This document shows positions 46,725-55,978 of a DNA stretch of 64,000 nt, piece after piece. The notes under the pieces are model-generated. The model made no database searches, was not told where the DNA came from, and was given only the letters and a program-made list of their open reading frames with translations. The position numbers and the translations under genes were made by a program. The DNA comes from Halapricum desulfuricans. Lineage in GTDB: Archaea > Halobacteriota > Halobacteria > Halobacteriales > Haloarculaceae. How positions within the stretch are numbered: position 1 is the stretch's first letter; every line of letters begins with the position of its first letter. The DNA lies in contig NZ_CP064788.1 of the NCBI RefSeq assembly GCF_017094525.1, positions 911,030 to 975,029 on the forward strand, written 5' to 3'.

Positions 46725-47212
46725 CGTATCATCGAAGGTTGGAGGGGCCCCCGGAAATACTTACCTCATTGGCGCTCCGAATGACAACCAACAGCAAACA
46801 CGTGTCAACCGCCCAATAATGCTTCTATCTCCCGATTTAGGCGGTTTGATCGGCATACCTGATAGTGTATCACACACCCCCCTTCGTGACTCTGACATTT
46901 TCCCTGGTTCCATACGACAGCTGTACAATCGTTGATATTCCCCCCTCAGTGAACAGTAGTCGTCGATGCAGATTCCAGCGAGCCCGGTGAGGACGAAATC
47001 AGTGAAAGTCGCCGCGAGGCAGTCATTCGAATAGCAAGTCAACTGGAGAGCGACAGGCGAGACGATTGCTACTGGCGGGACCAAGCCGCCGTTACAGCGG
47101 TCCCGGCACGGGATAGGGGTATCATGCTGCTCGAGACCTCCCGTCTTTCCGGCTGATCGCATTCCGAACGACAATGAGAAAACGTTTTGACCGGGCAGCG
47201 GAATCAGCGGCT
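46725..47212. other. gene-poor region between acd and the 47213 gene
   Basis: A 488-bp stretch with lower GC. Near 46757-46770 the minus strand has TAAGTATTTCC, possibly the acd promoter. On the plus strand an open frame without a start codon (about 46960-47155) reads DADSSEPGEDEISESRREAV and so on, with acidic composition. It may be the tail of a lost gene but matches nothing I know. Confidence 0.4.
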
Positions 47213-47683
47213 ATGTCACTCGCTGCGGACACCCGCGATGCGGTTCGATCGCACCCGTTCGTCTACGAGGGGTTGCGTGCGGGGATTCTCAACTACTCCG
47301 CCGCGGCCCGGTTCCTGGACATCGGCGAGACCGAGGCCGTCGCGGCGGCACTGCGGCGCTACGCCGAGGAACTGCCCGAACGCGACAGCGACGAACGCGA
47401 GCTCCGGGTGACGATGCACAGCGGCGTCGGTCCCGCCGAGGACAGCGACGAGCCGCTGCTCGTGGTGGGCGAGACGGCACTCGCGGCCGACGACGGGGAC
47501 GCGACGGCCGTCGTTGCGACCGGCGATGTCGGTCCCGACTTCCTCCGGACGGTGCTGGGCCAGTGTGCGGCCGCCGGGATCTCGGTCGAAGCCGCGGCGG
47601 TGGGGCCTGACGCACTCGTGGTCGTCGTCGGTCGCCGGGACGGGCCGGACGCGGTGCGGCTGATCGAGCGAAGCGAGGCGTGA
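47213..47683 (+). CDS. conserved haloarchaeal protein (DUF7523-like)
   Basis: A 156-residue soluble protein from MSLAADTRDAVRSHPFVYEG. The N-terminal half is helical (LNYSAAARFLDIGETEAVAAALRRYAEEL). The C-terminal half alternates strands and helices (LLVVGETALAADDGD, LVVVVGRRDGPDAVRLIE), like an ACT-type or regulatory alpha/beta domain. It lies 46 bp before cysS in the same direction. Name and function uncertain. Confidence 0.7.
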   Translation: MSLAADTRDAVRSHPFVYEGLRAGILNYSAAARFLDIGETEAVAAALRRYAEELPERDSDERELRVTMHSGVGPAEDSDEPLLVVGETALAADDGDATAVVATGDVGPDFLRTVLGQCAAAGISVEAAAVGPDALVVVVGRRDGPDAVRLIERSEA

Positions 47684-47729
47684 TAGCGACTCCGACGGAT
47701 TGAAACGCTGGCTCGCGTAGTGACGGGCA

Positions 47730-49214
47730 ATGACGCTGCGCGTGACGAACACGCTGACCGGCGAGCGCGAGGAGTTCGAACCCGAGGATCCCGACGCCGT
47801 CCGGTTGTACTACTGCGGACTGACGGTCTCGGACCCGCCGCATCTGGGTCACGCCCGCGGGTGGGTCCACGTCGACGTGATGGACCGGTGGCTCTCCTGG
47901 CTTGGCTATACCGTCCACCACGTCGAGAACTTCACCGATATCAACGAGAAGATCGTCGCCCGCGTCGGCGAGGACGGCGACAGCGAGGCCGCGGTTGCCG
48001 ACCACTACATCGAGGAAGTCATCCGAGCGATGCGAGACCTCAACCTCCGGCGAGCGGAAGTCTACCCCCGCGTCTCCGAGCACGTCCCCGAGATCGTCGA
48101 TCTGGTCGAGACGCTGATCGAGAAGGGCTACGCTTACGAGTCGAACGGCTCGGTCTACTTCGACGTGACCGCCTTCGAGGCGTACGGCAAGCTCTCGAAT
48201 CAGGACGTCGACGAACTGCAAGCGCAGGGCGACGAGGCCGAACAGGCCGAGAAGCGCAACCCTGCGGACTTCGCGCTCTGGAAAGCCGACGGCGTCGAAC
48301 CAGCAGAGATCGCCGACCACCAGCACCCCGAGGCCGCGCCCGCCGAACAGGCCTGCGAAACCGCCGAGACCTGGGACTCCCCGTGGGGCGAGGGCCGTCC
48401 AGGCTGGCACATCGAGTGCTCGGTGATGAGCATGACCCACCTCGAGGAGACGCTGGACATCCACGTCGGCGGGCAGGACCTGGTCTTTCCCCACCACGAG
48501 AACGAGATCGCCCAGAGCGAGGCCGCGACCGGCCAGACGTTCGCCAACTACTGGCTGCACGTCGGCCTGCTCGAGACCAGCGACGAGAAGATGTCCTCCT
48601 CGCTGGGCAACTTCGCGACCGTCGAGGAGGCCATCGAGGCGTACGGCGTCGACGTGGTCCGGACCTTCCTGCTGTCGACGGCCTATCACAGTCGCGCGAC
48701 CTACAGCGAGGAGACGATATCGGAGGCACAGGACCGATTCGAGCGCCTCGAGCGCGGCTACGAACGGGCCGTCGAGGCCTGCGACAGCGTCGACGCCCGG
48801 ACGAAAGTCGAAGCCGAGGAGTTGCGCGAGGCGGTCGAGACGGCCCGCGAGGAGTTCGAGGCCGCGATGAACGACGACTTCAACACCCGCGCGGCGATGG
48901 CCGCGCTGTTAGATCTCGTCGGCGCGGTCAACGCCCACGTCGACGACTACGAGGAATACGACTACCGCGGGCTTCGGCGGGCGATCGAGACCCTCGAGGA
49001 GTTCGCCGGCGGCGTCTTCGGCCTGTCGCTCGGCGGGACCGACGGCGGCGACGTCGAACTCGCCGAGGACGTGATCGATCTCGTCCTGGACATTCGCGAA
49101 CGGGAGCGGGCGGCCGGCAACTACGAGCGGGCCGACGAGTTGCGGGACGAACTGGAAGCGCTGGGCGTCGAAGTCCAGGACACCGACGACGGGCCAGTCG
49201 CGCGAATCGAGTAG
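47730..49214 (+). CDS. cysS: cysteinyl-tRNA synthetase
   Basis: Charges tRNA-Cys. The 494-residue class I synthetase has the zinc and cysteine-binding [18 protein letters not shown] with the HIGH motif. It then has [33 protein letters not shown] and the KMSKS loop [10 protein letters not shown]. The anticodon-binding helical bundle follows, ending in [20 protein letters not shown]. An acidic insertion (about 165-200, [17 protein letters not shown]) is a common halophilic expansion. Confidence 0.96.
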   Translation: MTLRVTNTLTGEREEFEPEDPDAVRLYYCGLTVSDPPHLGHARGWVHVDVMDRWLSWLGYTVHHVENFTDINEKIVARVGEDGDSEAAVADHYIEEVIRAMRDLNLRRAEVYPRVSEHVPEIVDLVETLIEKGYAYESNGSVYFDVTAFEAYGKLSNQDVDELQAQGDEAEQAEKRNPADFALWKADGVEPAEIADHQHPEAAPAEQACETAETWDSPWGEGRPGWHIECSVMSMTHLEETLDIHVGGQDLVFPHHENEIAQSEAATGQTFANYWLHVGLLETSDEKMSSSLGNFATVEEAIEAYGVDVVRTFLLSTAYHSRATYSEETISEAQDRFERLERGYERAVEACDSVDARTKVEAEELREAVETAREEFEAAMNDDFNTRAAMAALLDLVGAVNAHVDDYEEYDYRGLRRAIETLEEFAGGVFGLSLGGTDGGDVELAEDVIDLVLDIRERERAAGNYERADELRDELEALGVEVQDTDDGPVARIE

Positions 49215-49251
49215 GCCATAGGCTTTTTTCACTCGGCGTCGATCCACGGAT

Positions 49252-50217
49252 ATGATCGAATCCCTCGTCTACCGCGGCGGTGCCGTCGAGTCTTACGACG
49301 ATCTCGCGCGGGCGAAAGCCGCCGAGGGGACGACGTGGGTTCACGCGACGGAGGTCACTGACGACGAGCGCGAACGCGTGCGTGAGATATTTAGCCTGCA
49401 CCCGCTCGCGATCGACGATATCACCGGCAACGTCCGTGCCAAGACCGAGGAGTTCGCAGACTACGTGTTCGTCCTGCTGAAGACTGCTCGACTCACCCGG
49501 GGGCAAACCTCTTTCGAGGAGGAGATCACCGACGATCCAGTGGGGATCTTCTTCGGGAGTGACTGGGTGGTGACGCTGACTCCCGGTTCGGCCGAGGAGA
49601 TCGGTCGCGTGCGTGCGGCCGTCGAATCCCGGGACGAGCGGCTGCTGGAGCGGGGCTCGGACTTCACGGCCTACCGGATCATCGACGCGATGATCGATCG
49701 GTATTTCGACCTGCTGGACAGCATCGAGACGAAGATCGAGTCCATCGAGGACGAGGTCGTCGCCTCGACCGACATCGATCTGCTCGAAGAGATCAACAGC
49801 GTCCGGCGGGAGCTGCTCTCCTTTCGCAAGCTCCTGTGGCCGGCCAGGGAAGCCGTCGGGACGCTCGCCAGGGGCGATCCCAAGCTCATCGCCGCGGAGA
49901 CCGAGAAGTACTACCGGGACGTCTACGACCACCTCGTCCAGCTGGTCGATCTAACCGAGACCTACCGCGACCTAATCGCCGGGACGCGGGACATCTACCT
50001 CAACACGCTCTCCCAATCGACCAACGAGGTGATGAAAGTCCTGACGGTGGTGGCGACGATTTTCATCCCGCTGACCTTCGTCGCCGGGATCTACGGGATG
50101 AACTTCGAGTGGATGCCCGAGCTGGGCTGGCGGTGGGGATACCCGGTCGTGCTGGGGCTGATGACCGCTATCGCCGCCGGTATGGGCTGGTTCTTCCGCC
50201 GTCGGGGGTACATCTAG
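49252..50217 (+). CDS. corA: CorA-type magnesium transporter
   Basis: A 321-residue divalent cation channel. The N-terminal cytosolic domain is alpha/beta. A long stalk helix spans about residues 130-250, followed by two C-terminal transmembrane helices with the selectivity motif GMN in AGIYGMNFEWMPELGW. The basic end FFRRRGYI is typical. It follows cysS by 37 bp. Its stop codon overlaps that of the convergent permease in the four-base palindrome CTAG. Confidence 0.93.
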   Translation: MIESLVYRGGAVESYDDLARAKAAEGTTWVHATEVTDDERERVREIFSLHPLAIDDITGNVRAKTEEFADYVFVLLKTARLTRGQTSFEEEITDDPVGIFFGSDWVVTLTPGSAEEIGRVRAAVESRDERLLERGSDFTAYRIIDAMIDRYFDLLDSIETKIESIEDEVVASTDIDLLEEINSVRRELLSFRKLLWPAREAVGTLARGDPKLIAAETEKYYRDVYDHLVQLVDLTETYRDLIAGTRDIYLNTLSQSTNEVMKVLTVVATIFIPLTFVAGIYGMNFEWMPELGWRWGYPVVLGLMTAIAAGMGWFFRRRGYI

Positions 50218-51449
50218 AGGATCAGCGGACCGAGCAACACTCCCATCAGCGAGACGCGGCGAGCACCGACCCGCGGGGGAAGCAGACCGACTGCCGTCGC
50301 CGCCAGAAAGATACCCAGCCCGACGACGCCGCTCAGAAGCCAGAGCAACACGACCAGCAGGGCAAGGACGCCGACCGACAGCCGCGTGTTGTCGAGTCGA
50401 CCGACGACCCGGAGATACCGATCGCCGACGAGGATCACAAGCGTGAATCCCGCGAGCGACGCGATCGCGATCGCGAGCAGCCACAGCGCCAGCGACTGCG
50501 GCGCGTTGACCGAGTCGACGGCGACGACGACGCCCGTGCGAGTCGAACCGAAGGTGACGAACGCCACGAGCGCGAAAATCGCCGTCGCCGTGTTGACGCC
50601 GCTGGTCGCGACGACGAACTCGCGTGCGCCCCGGGCACGTGGCATCGCGAGCAGGACCATCGTCGCCGCGATCGCACTGGAGACGCCAGGCAAGAAGCCG
50701 ACGACTGCCCCCGCCAGCGTCCCCATCGCGGCCAGGCCGACGACCAGCCAGCGAGTCGTCAGCACGACCGGTTCGTCCTGCGGCGGAACGCCCGCGCCGC
50801 CGATTGAGTCCAGCAGGATCGGCGCGCCGAACAGCCCGGCGAACAGCGGCGCGAGCGTGTTCCCGACGGGGACGACGCCGCCGACCGGCAGATCGAGGGC
50901 GGCGAACCCGAGAGCCGCGCTCGCCGCGAAAGCCAGAGCCGCGCCGATCCGCGCCGCCCGGTCCGGTTCGGACATGATCAGCACGGCGACGACGGCCGTG
51001 AGCACGACCGACAGGTGCGCTTCGAGCCACGGCATCCCGGCGCGCATCCCCTTCGTGAGCGGGATCGCGAGCGGGACGGCCGCGAGGACGGCCAGTCCGC
51101 TACCCAGTGCTGACAGCCGTAACGCTTCGCGACCCCGCCCCTCGAGGACGAGCCGATGACCCGGCAAGGCGGTCGCGGCCATCGCGGGATCGGGTACGCC
51201 CAGCGCCAGCGACGGCACGATGTCCAGAAAGGTGTGGACGACGCCTGCCGCGAGCATCGCGGCCGCGACGTACTGGGGCGGTCCCGGGACGGCCGAGGCC
51301 AGCGAGGCGAGCAACAGCGCGAACGTGTTGGCGTGCAGGCCGGGCGTGAGCCCGCTGATCGTCCCGAGACAGATCCCGCTTGCGACGTAGGCGAGTACCA
51401 GCGCGGTCGCGAGCGGATCGACCACGAACCGGATGCCCGCAGCTTCCAT
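50214..51449 (-). CDS. TctA-like (DUF112) membrane permease
   Basis: A 411-residue membrane protein with about ten hydrophobic helices. The signature GTISGLTPGLHANTFALLLAS, in the first part, recurs in the second half as GAVVGFLPGVSSAIAATMV, showing the internal duplication of the tripartite tricarboxylate transporter TctA family. No TctB or TctC partner gene is nearby, so it may act alone, as other archaeal DUF112 proteins do. Substrate unknown. It converges on corA with overlapping stop codons. Confidence 0.82.
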   Translation of the reverse strand: MEAAGIRFVVDPLATALVLAYVASGICLGTISGLTPGLHANTFALLLASLASAVPGPPQYVAAAMLAAGVVHTFLDIVPSLALGVPDPAMAATALPGHRLVLEGRGREALRLSALGSGLAVLAAVPLAIPLTKGMRAGMPWLEAHLSVVLTAVVAVLIMSEPDRAARIGAALAFAASAALGFAALDLPVGGVVPVGNTLAPLFAGLFGAPILLDSIGGAGVPPQDEPVVLTTRWLVVGLAAMGTLAGAVVGFLPGVSSAIAATMVLLAMPRARGAREFVVATSGVNTATAIFALVAFVTFGSTRTGVVVAVDSVNAPQSLALWLLAIAIASLAGFTLVILVGDRYLRVVGRLDNTRLSVGVLALLVVLLWLLSGVVGLGIFLAATAVGLLPPRVGARRVSLMGVLLGPLIL

Positions 51450-51587
51450 CGGGCCACGCTTCCTGCGGGTTCGTTGATAAACGTGTGGGCGGGCGCGACA
51501 GCCTGACGATTCTGCGAAAATGCAACGGTTGACAGCCGCGCGGCTACGCGGTCGACGTCGAAAGAAACGAACGATAGTGTCGCGAGA

Positions 51588-51923
51588 TTAGCCGAAGAGT
51601 TCGCCGAGGCCCTCGCCGCTGGCCTCTTCGTCCTCGTCGTCGTCCTCGTCTTCGTCGGCGGCCTCTTCCTCCTCTTCGGCCTCGTCGTCGCCTTCGTCGG
51701 CAGCTTCGGTCTCGTCGGTCGTCGTGGCACCGCCCGTCGCGGGGACGGCGGCGGCCTGCTCGACGGCCTCGTCGATGTCGACGTCCTCGAGCGCGGCGAT
51801 GAGCGCTTTGACGCGGGACTCCTCGACGTCGACGCCCGCGGCCTCGAGGACGTCCGTGAGGTTCGCTTCGTTGATCTCTTCGCCCGATTCGTTCAGGATG
51901 AGTGCTGCGTATACGTATTCCAT
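51588..51923 (-). CDS. rpl12: ribosomal protein P1/L12 (stalk)
   Basis: The acidic stalk protein that recruits translation factors. I choose [19 protein letters not shown] as start (ATG 51923), as in other haloarchaea; ATG 51932 would add MTT. The N-terminal dimerisation domain is followed by the alanine-rich hinge [13 protein letters not shown], an extreme Asp/Glu run, and the invariant tail [10 protein letters not shown] that binds GTPase factors. Third gene of the L1-L10-L12 operon, 15 bp after L10. Confidence 0.96.
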   Translation of the reverse strand: MEYVYAALILNESGEEINEANLTDVLEAAGVDVEESRVKALIAALEDVDIDEAVEQAAAVPATGGATTTDETEAADEGDDEAEEEEEAADEDEDDDEDEEASGEGLGELFG

Positions 51924-51938
51924 TGTTGTCACCTTGTG

Positions 51939-52982
51939 TTAGAACATGTCTCCGAGCGCTGCGCCGGCGTCGCCGTCGTCGTCTTCTTCATCTTCGTCGG
52001 CGGCCTCGTCGGCCTCCTGTTCGTCGTCGCCGGCGGCCTCGGATTCGTCGTCGCTCTGTTCGTCGCTCGATTCGGCTTCCGGCTGTTCGAGGTCACGCAG
52101 TTCCTCGGGCAGGGCCTCTTGATCGTCGATCTGCGCGGCGAGCGCGCGGACCTGACCGTCTGCCTTGCTGAGGAGGTCCGGCATGACGTCCTCGTTCTCG
52201 ATGGAGGCGTGGATCGCGAGGTTCTTGGCCTCGCCGCTGGCCTTGCCGAGCTGTGCCGGCAGGGTCTGAGCGGTCGGGAACGAGGCGTTGATCGCCAGGT
52301 TCCGTGCGCGTCCGACGGCGGCCTCGACGTCCGAGCGGTACTCGTCGGTGTCGAGTTCGAGGTCCTCGGGCTCGAAGAGCACGCCCTCCGCGTAGACGGC
52401 GCGCAGGTCCAGCCCGACTTCCTTGGGCTCGATGCCCAGCTCGGAAAGGACGTTCGAGAGGTCCGCGGAGACTTCCTCGCCCGCCTCCAGTACCGTGCTG
52501 TCCTCGAGCACCTGGATCGAGCCTTCCTGGATCCGGGCGTTCGCGCCGACGCTCTGGAGTTCGCCGACGAACGGTCCCGGATCGATGCCCGTGTCACCCT
52601 CGGGGATGACGATGTCGTTGGGCGCGACCTCGCCCGCGTTGATCGGAGCGGAGGTCTTGGAGGCTTCCAGCTGCTTGTACAGCCCGAAGGGGTTGTCGTT
52701 CGTGCCGATGAGTCCGACGTGACCCGAGATGTACCCGGTCAGTTGCTCGAAGCCCTCGTCAACCGCTTCCAGGGCGCGGACCAGCAGCGTGTTGCGGCTG
52801 ACGCGCAGTTCGGCCGTGCCATAGAGGTCACGGCGCATGTCCTGGAGTTGCTGGCTCGGGATGCCGGTCAGGTCGACGATGCCGACGCTGTCGTAGGACT
52901 CGAGCGTGGCGACGAGATCGTCGATCTCCTCGCGCTTCCACTCGGGGATGTGTTCGGTCTTGCGCTGGGACTCGGCGCTCAT
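51939..52982 (-). CDS. rpl10: ribosomal protein P0/uL10
   Basis: Stalk base protein binding 23S rRNA helix 42-43 and the L12 dimers. The 347-residue length is the archaeal P0 size. The N-terminal RNA-binding domain has [20 protein letters not shown] and [11 protein letters not shown]. The archaeal insertion domain and helical spine for L12 dimers follow, then a charged linker and the tail [10 protein letters not shown] shared with the stalk family. It begins one base after the L1 stop region, within the same operon. Confidence 0.96.
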   Translation of the reverse strand: MSAESQRKTEHIPEWKREEIDDLVATLESYDSVGIVDLTGIPSQQLQDMRRDLYGTAELRVSRNTLLVRALEAVDEGFEQLTGYISGHVGLIGTNDNPFGLYKQLEASKTSAPINAGEVAPNDIVIPEGDTGIDPGPFVGELQSVGANARIQEGSIQVLEDSTVLEAGEEVSADLSNVLSELGIEPKEVGLDLRAVYAEGVLFEPEDLELDTDEYRSDVEAAVGRARNLAINASFPTAQTLPAQLGKASGEAKNLAIHASIENEDVMPDLLSKADGQVRALAAQIDDQEALPEELRDLEQPEAESSDEQSDDESEAAGDDEQEADEAADEDEEDDDGDAGAALGDMF

Positions 52983-52983
52983 G

Positions 52984-53622
52984 TTAGGCCACCTCCACGG
53001 CCGGTCCCATCGTCGTCTTCACGAACACCGAATCCACGTTCAGCGGCCCCTTCTCGAGGTTGGCGTGGAGTCGGCGCAGGATGACGTCGATGTTGTCGGC
53101 GATCTCCTCGGCGGACATGTCCTCGGCACCCACGCGGGTGTGGAAGGTCCGCCGCTCGCCGCTGCGAAGCTGGACCGTGTTCTTCATTCGGTTGACGGTC
53201 TCGACGACGTCGTCGTCCGGCTGGAGCGGTTCGGGCATCTTCCCGCGTGGCCCGAGGATCGTCCCGAGGTATCGACCGATGTCCTGCATCATGGACGCTT
53301 CCGCGATGAAGAAATCGGTCTCCTCGGCGAGATCCTTGGCCTGATCGTCGTCGTCACCCAGGTCTTCGAGATCGTCGCTGTCGAGGACGTCGTCGGCGAC
53401 ATCTTCGGCCCGGATGGCCGTTTCGCCTTCGGCGAAGACGACGATCTTCGTTTCCTGGCCGGTCCCTTCCGGCAGGACGACACCTTCGTCGACACGGTTC
53501 GATGGATCGTTGAGGTCAAGATCGCGCAAGTTGATCGCGAGGTCCACCGTCTCCCGGAAGTTCCGGTCAGGTGCCTCCTCGAGTGCGCGAGAGACTGCGT
53601 TCTCTATTTCCTGATCTGCCAT
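52984..53622 (-). CDS. rpl1: ribosomal protein uL1
   Basis: Binds 23S rRNA at the L1 stalk. 212 residues, starting [20 protein letters not shown]. The conserved [34 protein letters not shown] and the C-terminal [16 protein letters not shown] are present. The start is backed by the strong Shine-Dalgarno GGAGGTGA at 53626-53633. L1 represses its own operon in archaea, and the leader here is structured. No L11 gene precedes it. Confidence 0.96.
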   Translation of the reverse strand: MADQEIENAVSRALEEAPDRNFRETVDLAINLRDLDLNDPSNRVDEGVVLPEGTGQETKIVVFAEGETAIRAEDVADDVLDSDDLEDLGDDDDQAKDLAEETDFFIAEASMMQDIGRYLGTILGPRGKMPEPLQPDDDVVETVNRMKNTVQLRSGERRTFHTRVGAEDMSAEEIADNIDVILRRLHANLEKGPLNVDSVFVKTTMGPAVEVA

Positions 53623-53700
53623 TGTTCACCTCCGTAGTACGCCAGATGGCTTCTACGGGTCAGTGAAACAGGCGGATGCCTGTCTCGTACGGTCAGAGGC
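53623..53700 (-). promoter_or_regulatory. structured leader of the L1 operon with putative L1-binding site
   Basis: On the minus strand, a perfect hairpin ACAGGC-ATCC-GCCTGT (53668-53683) is followed by a second fold at 53634-53656. That fold pairs GTAG with CTAC at its base and GCCA with TGGC at its tip, with unpaired bases between, like an L1 rRNA target. The Shine-Dalgarno GGAGGTGA (53626-53633) abuts this fold, so protein binding would mask it. L1 autoregulation is established in archaea; this exact site is inference. Confidence 0.5.
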
Positions 53701-53710
53701 CGATGCGAAA

Positions 53711-53717
53711 CTTAAAG
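53711..53717 (-). promoter_or_regulatory. TATA box of the L1-L10-L12 operon
   Basis: The minus strand reads CTTTAAG, predicting transcription from about 53688 and a leader of about 65 nt. It is one of few genes here with a real leader. Confidence 0.55.
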
Positions 53718-53727
53718 CCGTCGAACG

Positions 53728-53894
53728 GGAGACGCGAGTGTAACGAGCGTCTCCATGTGAGCGAACGGGGAACGAACGTGACCCGTGAGAAGGCGAGGCC
53801 TGAACTGTGTGAGGGCCTCGAACAAGTGAGCGGGGAGCGGTAGCGACCCGTGAGCGGCGCGCGGACGACCCGCGCGCAGGGCAGCGCCGCTCAC
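53728..53894. repeat. chain of five palindromes
   Basis: Five consecutive hairpins. The first is GGAGACGC (53728) / GCGTCTCC, loop GAGTGTAACGA. The second is ACGGG (53765) / CCCGT, loop GAACGAACGTGA. The third is CGAGGCC (53794) / GGCCTCG, loop TGAACTGTGTGAG. The fourth is CGGG (53831) / CCCG, loop GAGCGGTAGCGA. The last is a compound palindrome, with outer arms GTGAGCGGCG (53850) / CGCCGCTCAC and inner arms GCGCGCGG / CCGCGCGC. It fills the space between the L1 promoter and a small zinc-finger gene and includes that gene's stop codon. It may terminate transcription or be a REP-like family. Confidence 0.75.
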
Positions 53895-54052
53895 TCGTCT
53901 CCGACGAAGACGGTTTTCAGGCGGTTGCCGCAGTTCGGACAACAGAGCATCTGCCACTTGTCGGGATCGAGGTCGGCCATCGTCTCCCTTCGGATGGCGT
54001 CCTCGCGTGCAACCGACTGCTCGCAGGTGTCACAGTACAGGTCCTCGCTCAT
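53891..54052 (-). CDS. small CPxCG-type zinc-finger protein
   Basis: A 53-residue protein, MSEDLYCDTCEQSVARED onward. Cys7/Cys10 and the pair Cys38/Cys41 in CCPNCG form a treble-clef or zinc-ribbon site. Small CPxCG proteins are frequent in haloarchaea, and several affect growth or motility in genetic screens, but this one cannot be assigned a role. It lies 33 bp from secD in the same direction; the chain of palindromes follows its end. Confidence 0.8.
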   Translation of the reverse strand: MSEDLYCDTCEQSVAREDAIRRETMADLDPDKWQMLCCPNCGNRLKTVFVGDE

Positions 54053-54085
54053 ACGCGAACCAATGGAGCGGGAGGTGAAAAGTCG

Positions 54086-55978
54086 TTACTGCTGGTCCTC
54101 GCTCAACACGAGGTTGCGCAGGATGTCACCGTAGGCCGGACGGGTGACGAGCACGCCGATGAGCACGCCGACGATGGTGACGACGGCGAACCCGAACAGG
54201 TCGCCGACCGACAGGAAGGTCAGCGGGCTCATGGCAATGATCGTCGTCACCGCCGCCGCCCCGATAACCCAGAAGGCCTTCCGGAAGCGGTTCTGGAAGA
54301 CCCGTCCCGTGGCGACTTCGCCCTGTTGGAGAATCTCGTCGGCGATGATGATCAGGTCGTCGACCCCGGTTCCGATCACGGCGATCAGCCCGGCGATGTG
54401 TGACAGGTCGAGCGCGAGTCCGGTGACGGCCGCGAACCCGAGCAGGATGAACACCTCCGCGATCGCGGTGAAGATCATCGGGACTGCGACCCGGACCTTG
54501 TTGTACCGGAGGAAGACCATCCCGGCGACGCCGAACCAGGCGAACAGGCCAGTGATCAGCGACAGCGACTTGAACTCCTGGGCGAGGCTGGGCTGGATGT
54601 AGGAGACGTCACCCTCTGAAATATCGAGGTTCGTCGGCAGCGACCCGACCTCGAGACTGATCTTGATCTCCTGGGCCTCGTCGGCATTCGACGCGCCGAT
54701 CGTGAACGTCGGGCTCTCCGTGGCCCAGTTGTCGTTGGTACCTAACTCGGCACCGAGGTCCCCGCCCATCCCGTTTGCCCGGACCAATTCGCCGTCGAGG
54801 GTCGTCAAGAGACAGTAGCTCCCGGGCTGGTCAGCGCCGGGACCGCCCGTCAGATCACAGTTCCCGATCCCGGACGGGCTCGTGAACCCGAGCTCTTGCA
54901 TCTGCTGCTGGAAGTTCTGCGCACCCTCTTCTGTGAGTGTGACGGGGGCTTCCCAGCCAGAGACTTCCCCGCCGGGACCGGTTCGCTGGCCGATCTGCCC
55001 CGTGCTGGCGATGTCTTCGCCGGTGATGACCGTGGTGTTCGTCGTCGAATTGGCCCCCGGCTCACGAACCGCTGCCTCGATGCGAACGACGCCACGGTCG
55101 GTCACGATGTCCCGGACCTGGTCGATCTCTGCGTTGGGGACTTCCACGACGACGAGCCCGTCACCGACAGTCGTCACCGTGCCGCCGGACAGTCCCGTCC
55201 GGTCGATCTTGCTCTGGAGGATGTTGACGACGTTCTCCCGGGTGTCCTCAGTCACGCCGTCGTTGACGTCGTCTTGAGTCGCGTTGAACCCCGACGCCTG
55301 AAGCGCACTCACGAACTCCTCGTCCGTGACGTTCGTGTCGAAGACCTCAACGGCCCCCTGACGGACGCGAACGTCGATGGGTTCGACGTCGAGTTGATCG
55401 GCGAGCTGGCGGTTGAGTTCAGATGACTGGTTCCGGTCGAAGTCCAGATCGCTCACGTACATGCCAGCCAGCGGTGCGCGGATGCGCGTCCCGCCGGAGA
55501 GGTCGAACCCGTACTGAAGATTCGTCGGCCCGGTGTCGGCCGGGCGTTCAAACGCGAGCGTCACGGTCGAGTTTTCGGCCCGGAGCGTCGTCTCGCCGCT
55601 GATCGAGATCGACTGTTCGGTCGCCGTGATATCGCTCGTGTTCTCCGGCGTGACGACCGTCCCGCCGGTGACCGTCAGCGATCCGTTGACGACTCGTGCC
55701 GAGGAGTCCGTCCGCTCCGATATCTCGCCGTTGACTTCGATCTCGGCGTCGGAAGCGACGATCGTGTCCGTCGACTCGTTGGTCGTCTCGACGGTCGTAT
55801 TGTCGAAGTCGATCGAACTCCGTTCGAGAGTGAGCTGCTGGTCGTCGCCTTCGAGCTGGGCGTACTCCGTCTGTGTCCCGGGATCGCTCTGGGCGATCGG
55901 CCCGATGAGCGCGAGCGCGCTGGCCAGCAGGAAGACCACTAACATTACAATCCGCCAGTTTTCGCGGAGGGAGATCAT
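54086..55978 (-). CDS. secD: protein-export membrane protein SecD
   Basis: Partner of SecF that uses the ion gradient to drive late steps of Sec translocation. I start at MISLRENWRIVMLVVFLL (ATG 55978), which overlaps the secF stop as ATGA; the longer frame adds nine residues. The 630-residue protein has one N-terminal helix, a large extracellular domain with FDLSGGTRIRAPL, and five C-terminal helices with GTGVDDLIIIADEIL. The extracellular part is acidic, as expected outside a halophile. secF before secD is the usual haloarchaeal order. Confidence 0.94.
   Translation of the reverse strand: MISLRENWRIVMLVVFLLASALALIGPIAQSDPGTQTEYAQLEGDDQQLTLERSSIDFDNTTVETTNESTDTIVASDAEIEVNGEISERTDSSARVVNGSLTVTGGTVVTPENTSDITATEQSISISGETTLRAENSTVTLAFERPADTGPTNLQYGFDLSGGTRIRAPLAGMYVSDLDFDRNQSSELNRQLADQLDVEPIDVRVRQGAVEVFDTNVTDEEFVSALQASGFNATQDDVNDGVTEDTRENVVNILQSKIDRTGLSGGTVTTVGDGLVVVEVPNAEIDQVRDIVTDRGVVRIEAAVREPGANSTTNTTVITGEDIASTGQIGQRTGPGGEVSGWEAPVTLTEEGAQNFQQQMQELGFTSPSGIGNCDLTGGPGADQPGSYCLLTTLDGELVRANGMGGDLGAELGTNDNWATESPTFTIGASNADEAQEIKISLEVGSLPTNLDISEGDVSYIQPSLAQEFKSLSLITGLFAWFGVAGMVFLRYNKVRVAVPMIFTAIAEVFILLGFAAVTGLALDLSHIAGLIAVIGTGVDDLIIIADEILQQGEVATGRVFQNRFRKAFWVIGAAAVTTIIAMSPLTFLSVGDLFGFAVVTIVGVLIGVLVTRPAYGDILRNLVLSEDQQ

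Noticed and set aside
46761..47174. 137-codon minus-strand frame between acd and the next gene
   Set aside because: Cysteine-rich and not acidic, unlike any haloarchaeal protein; no start context.
53712..53957. 81-codon minus-strand frame possibly standing for missing L11
   Set aside because: Arg/Leu/Pro-rich translation of palindromes; no resemblance to L11.
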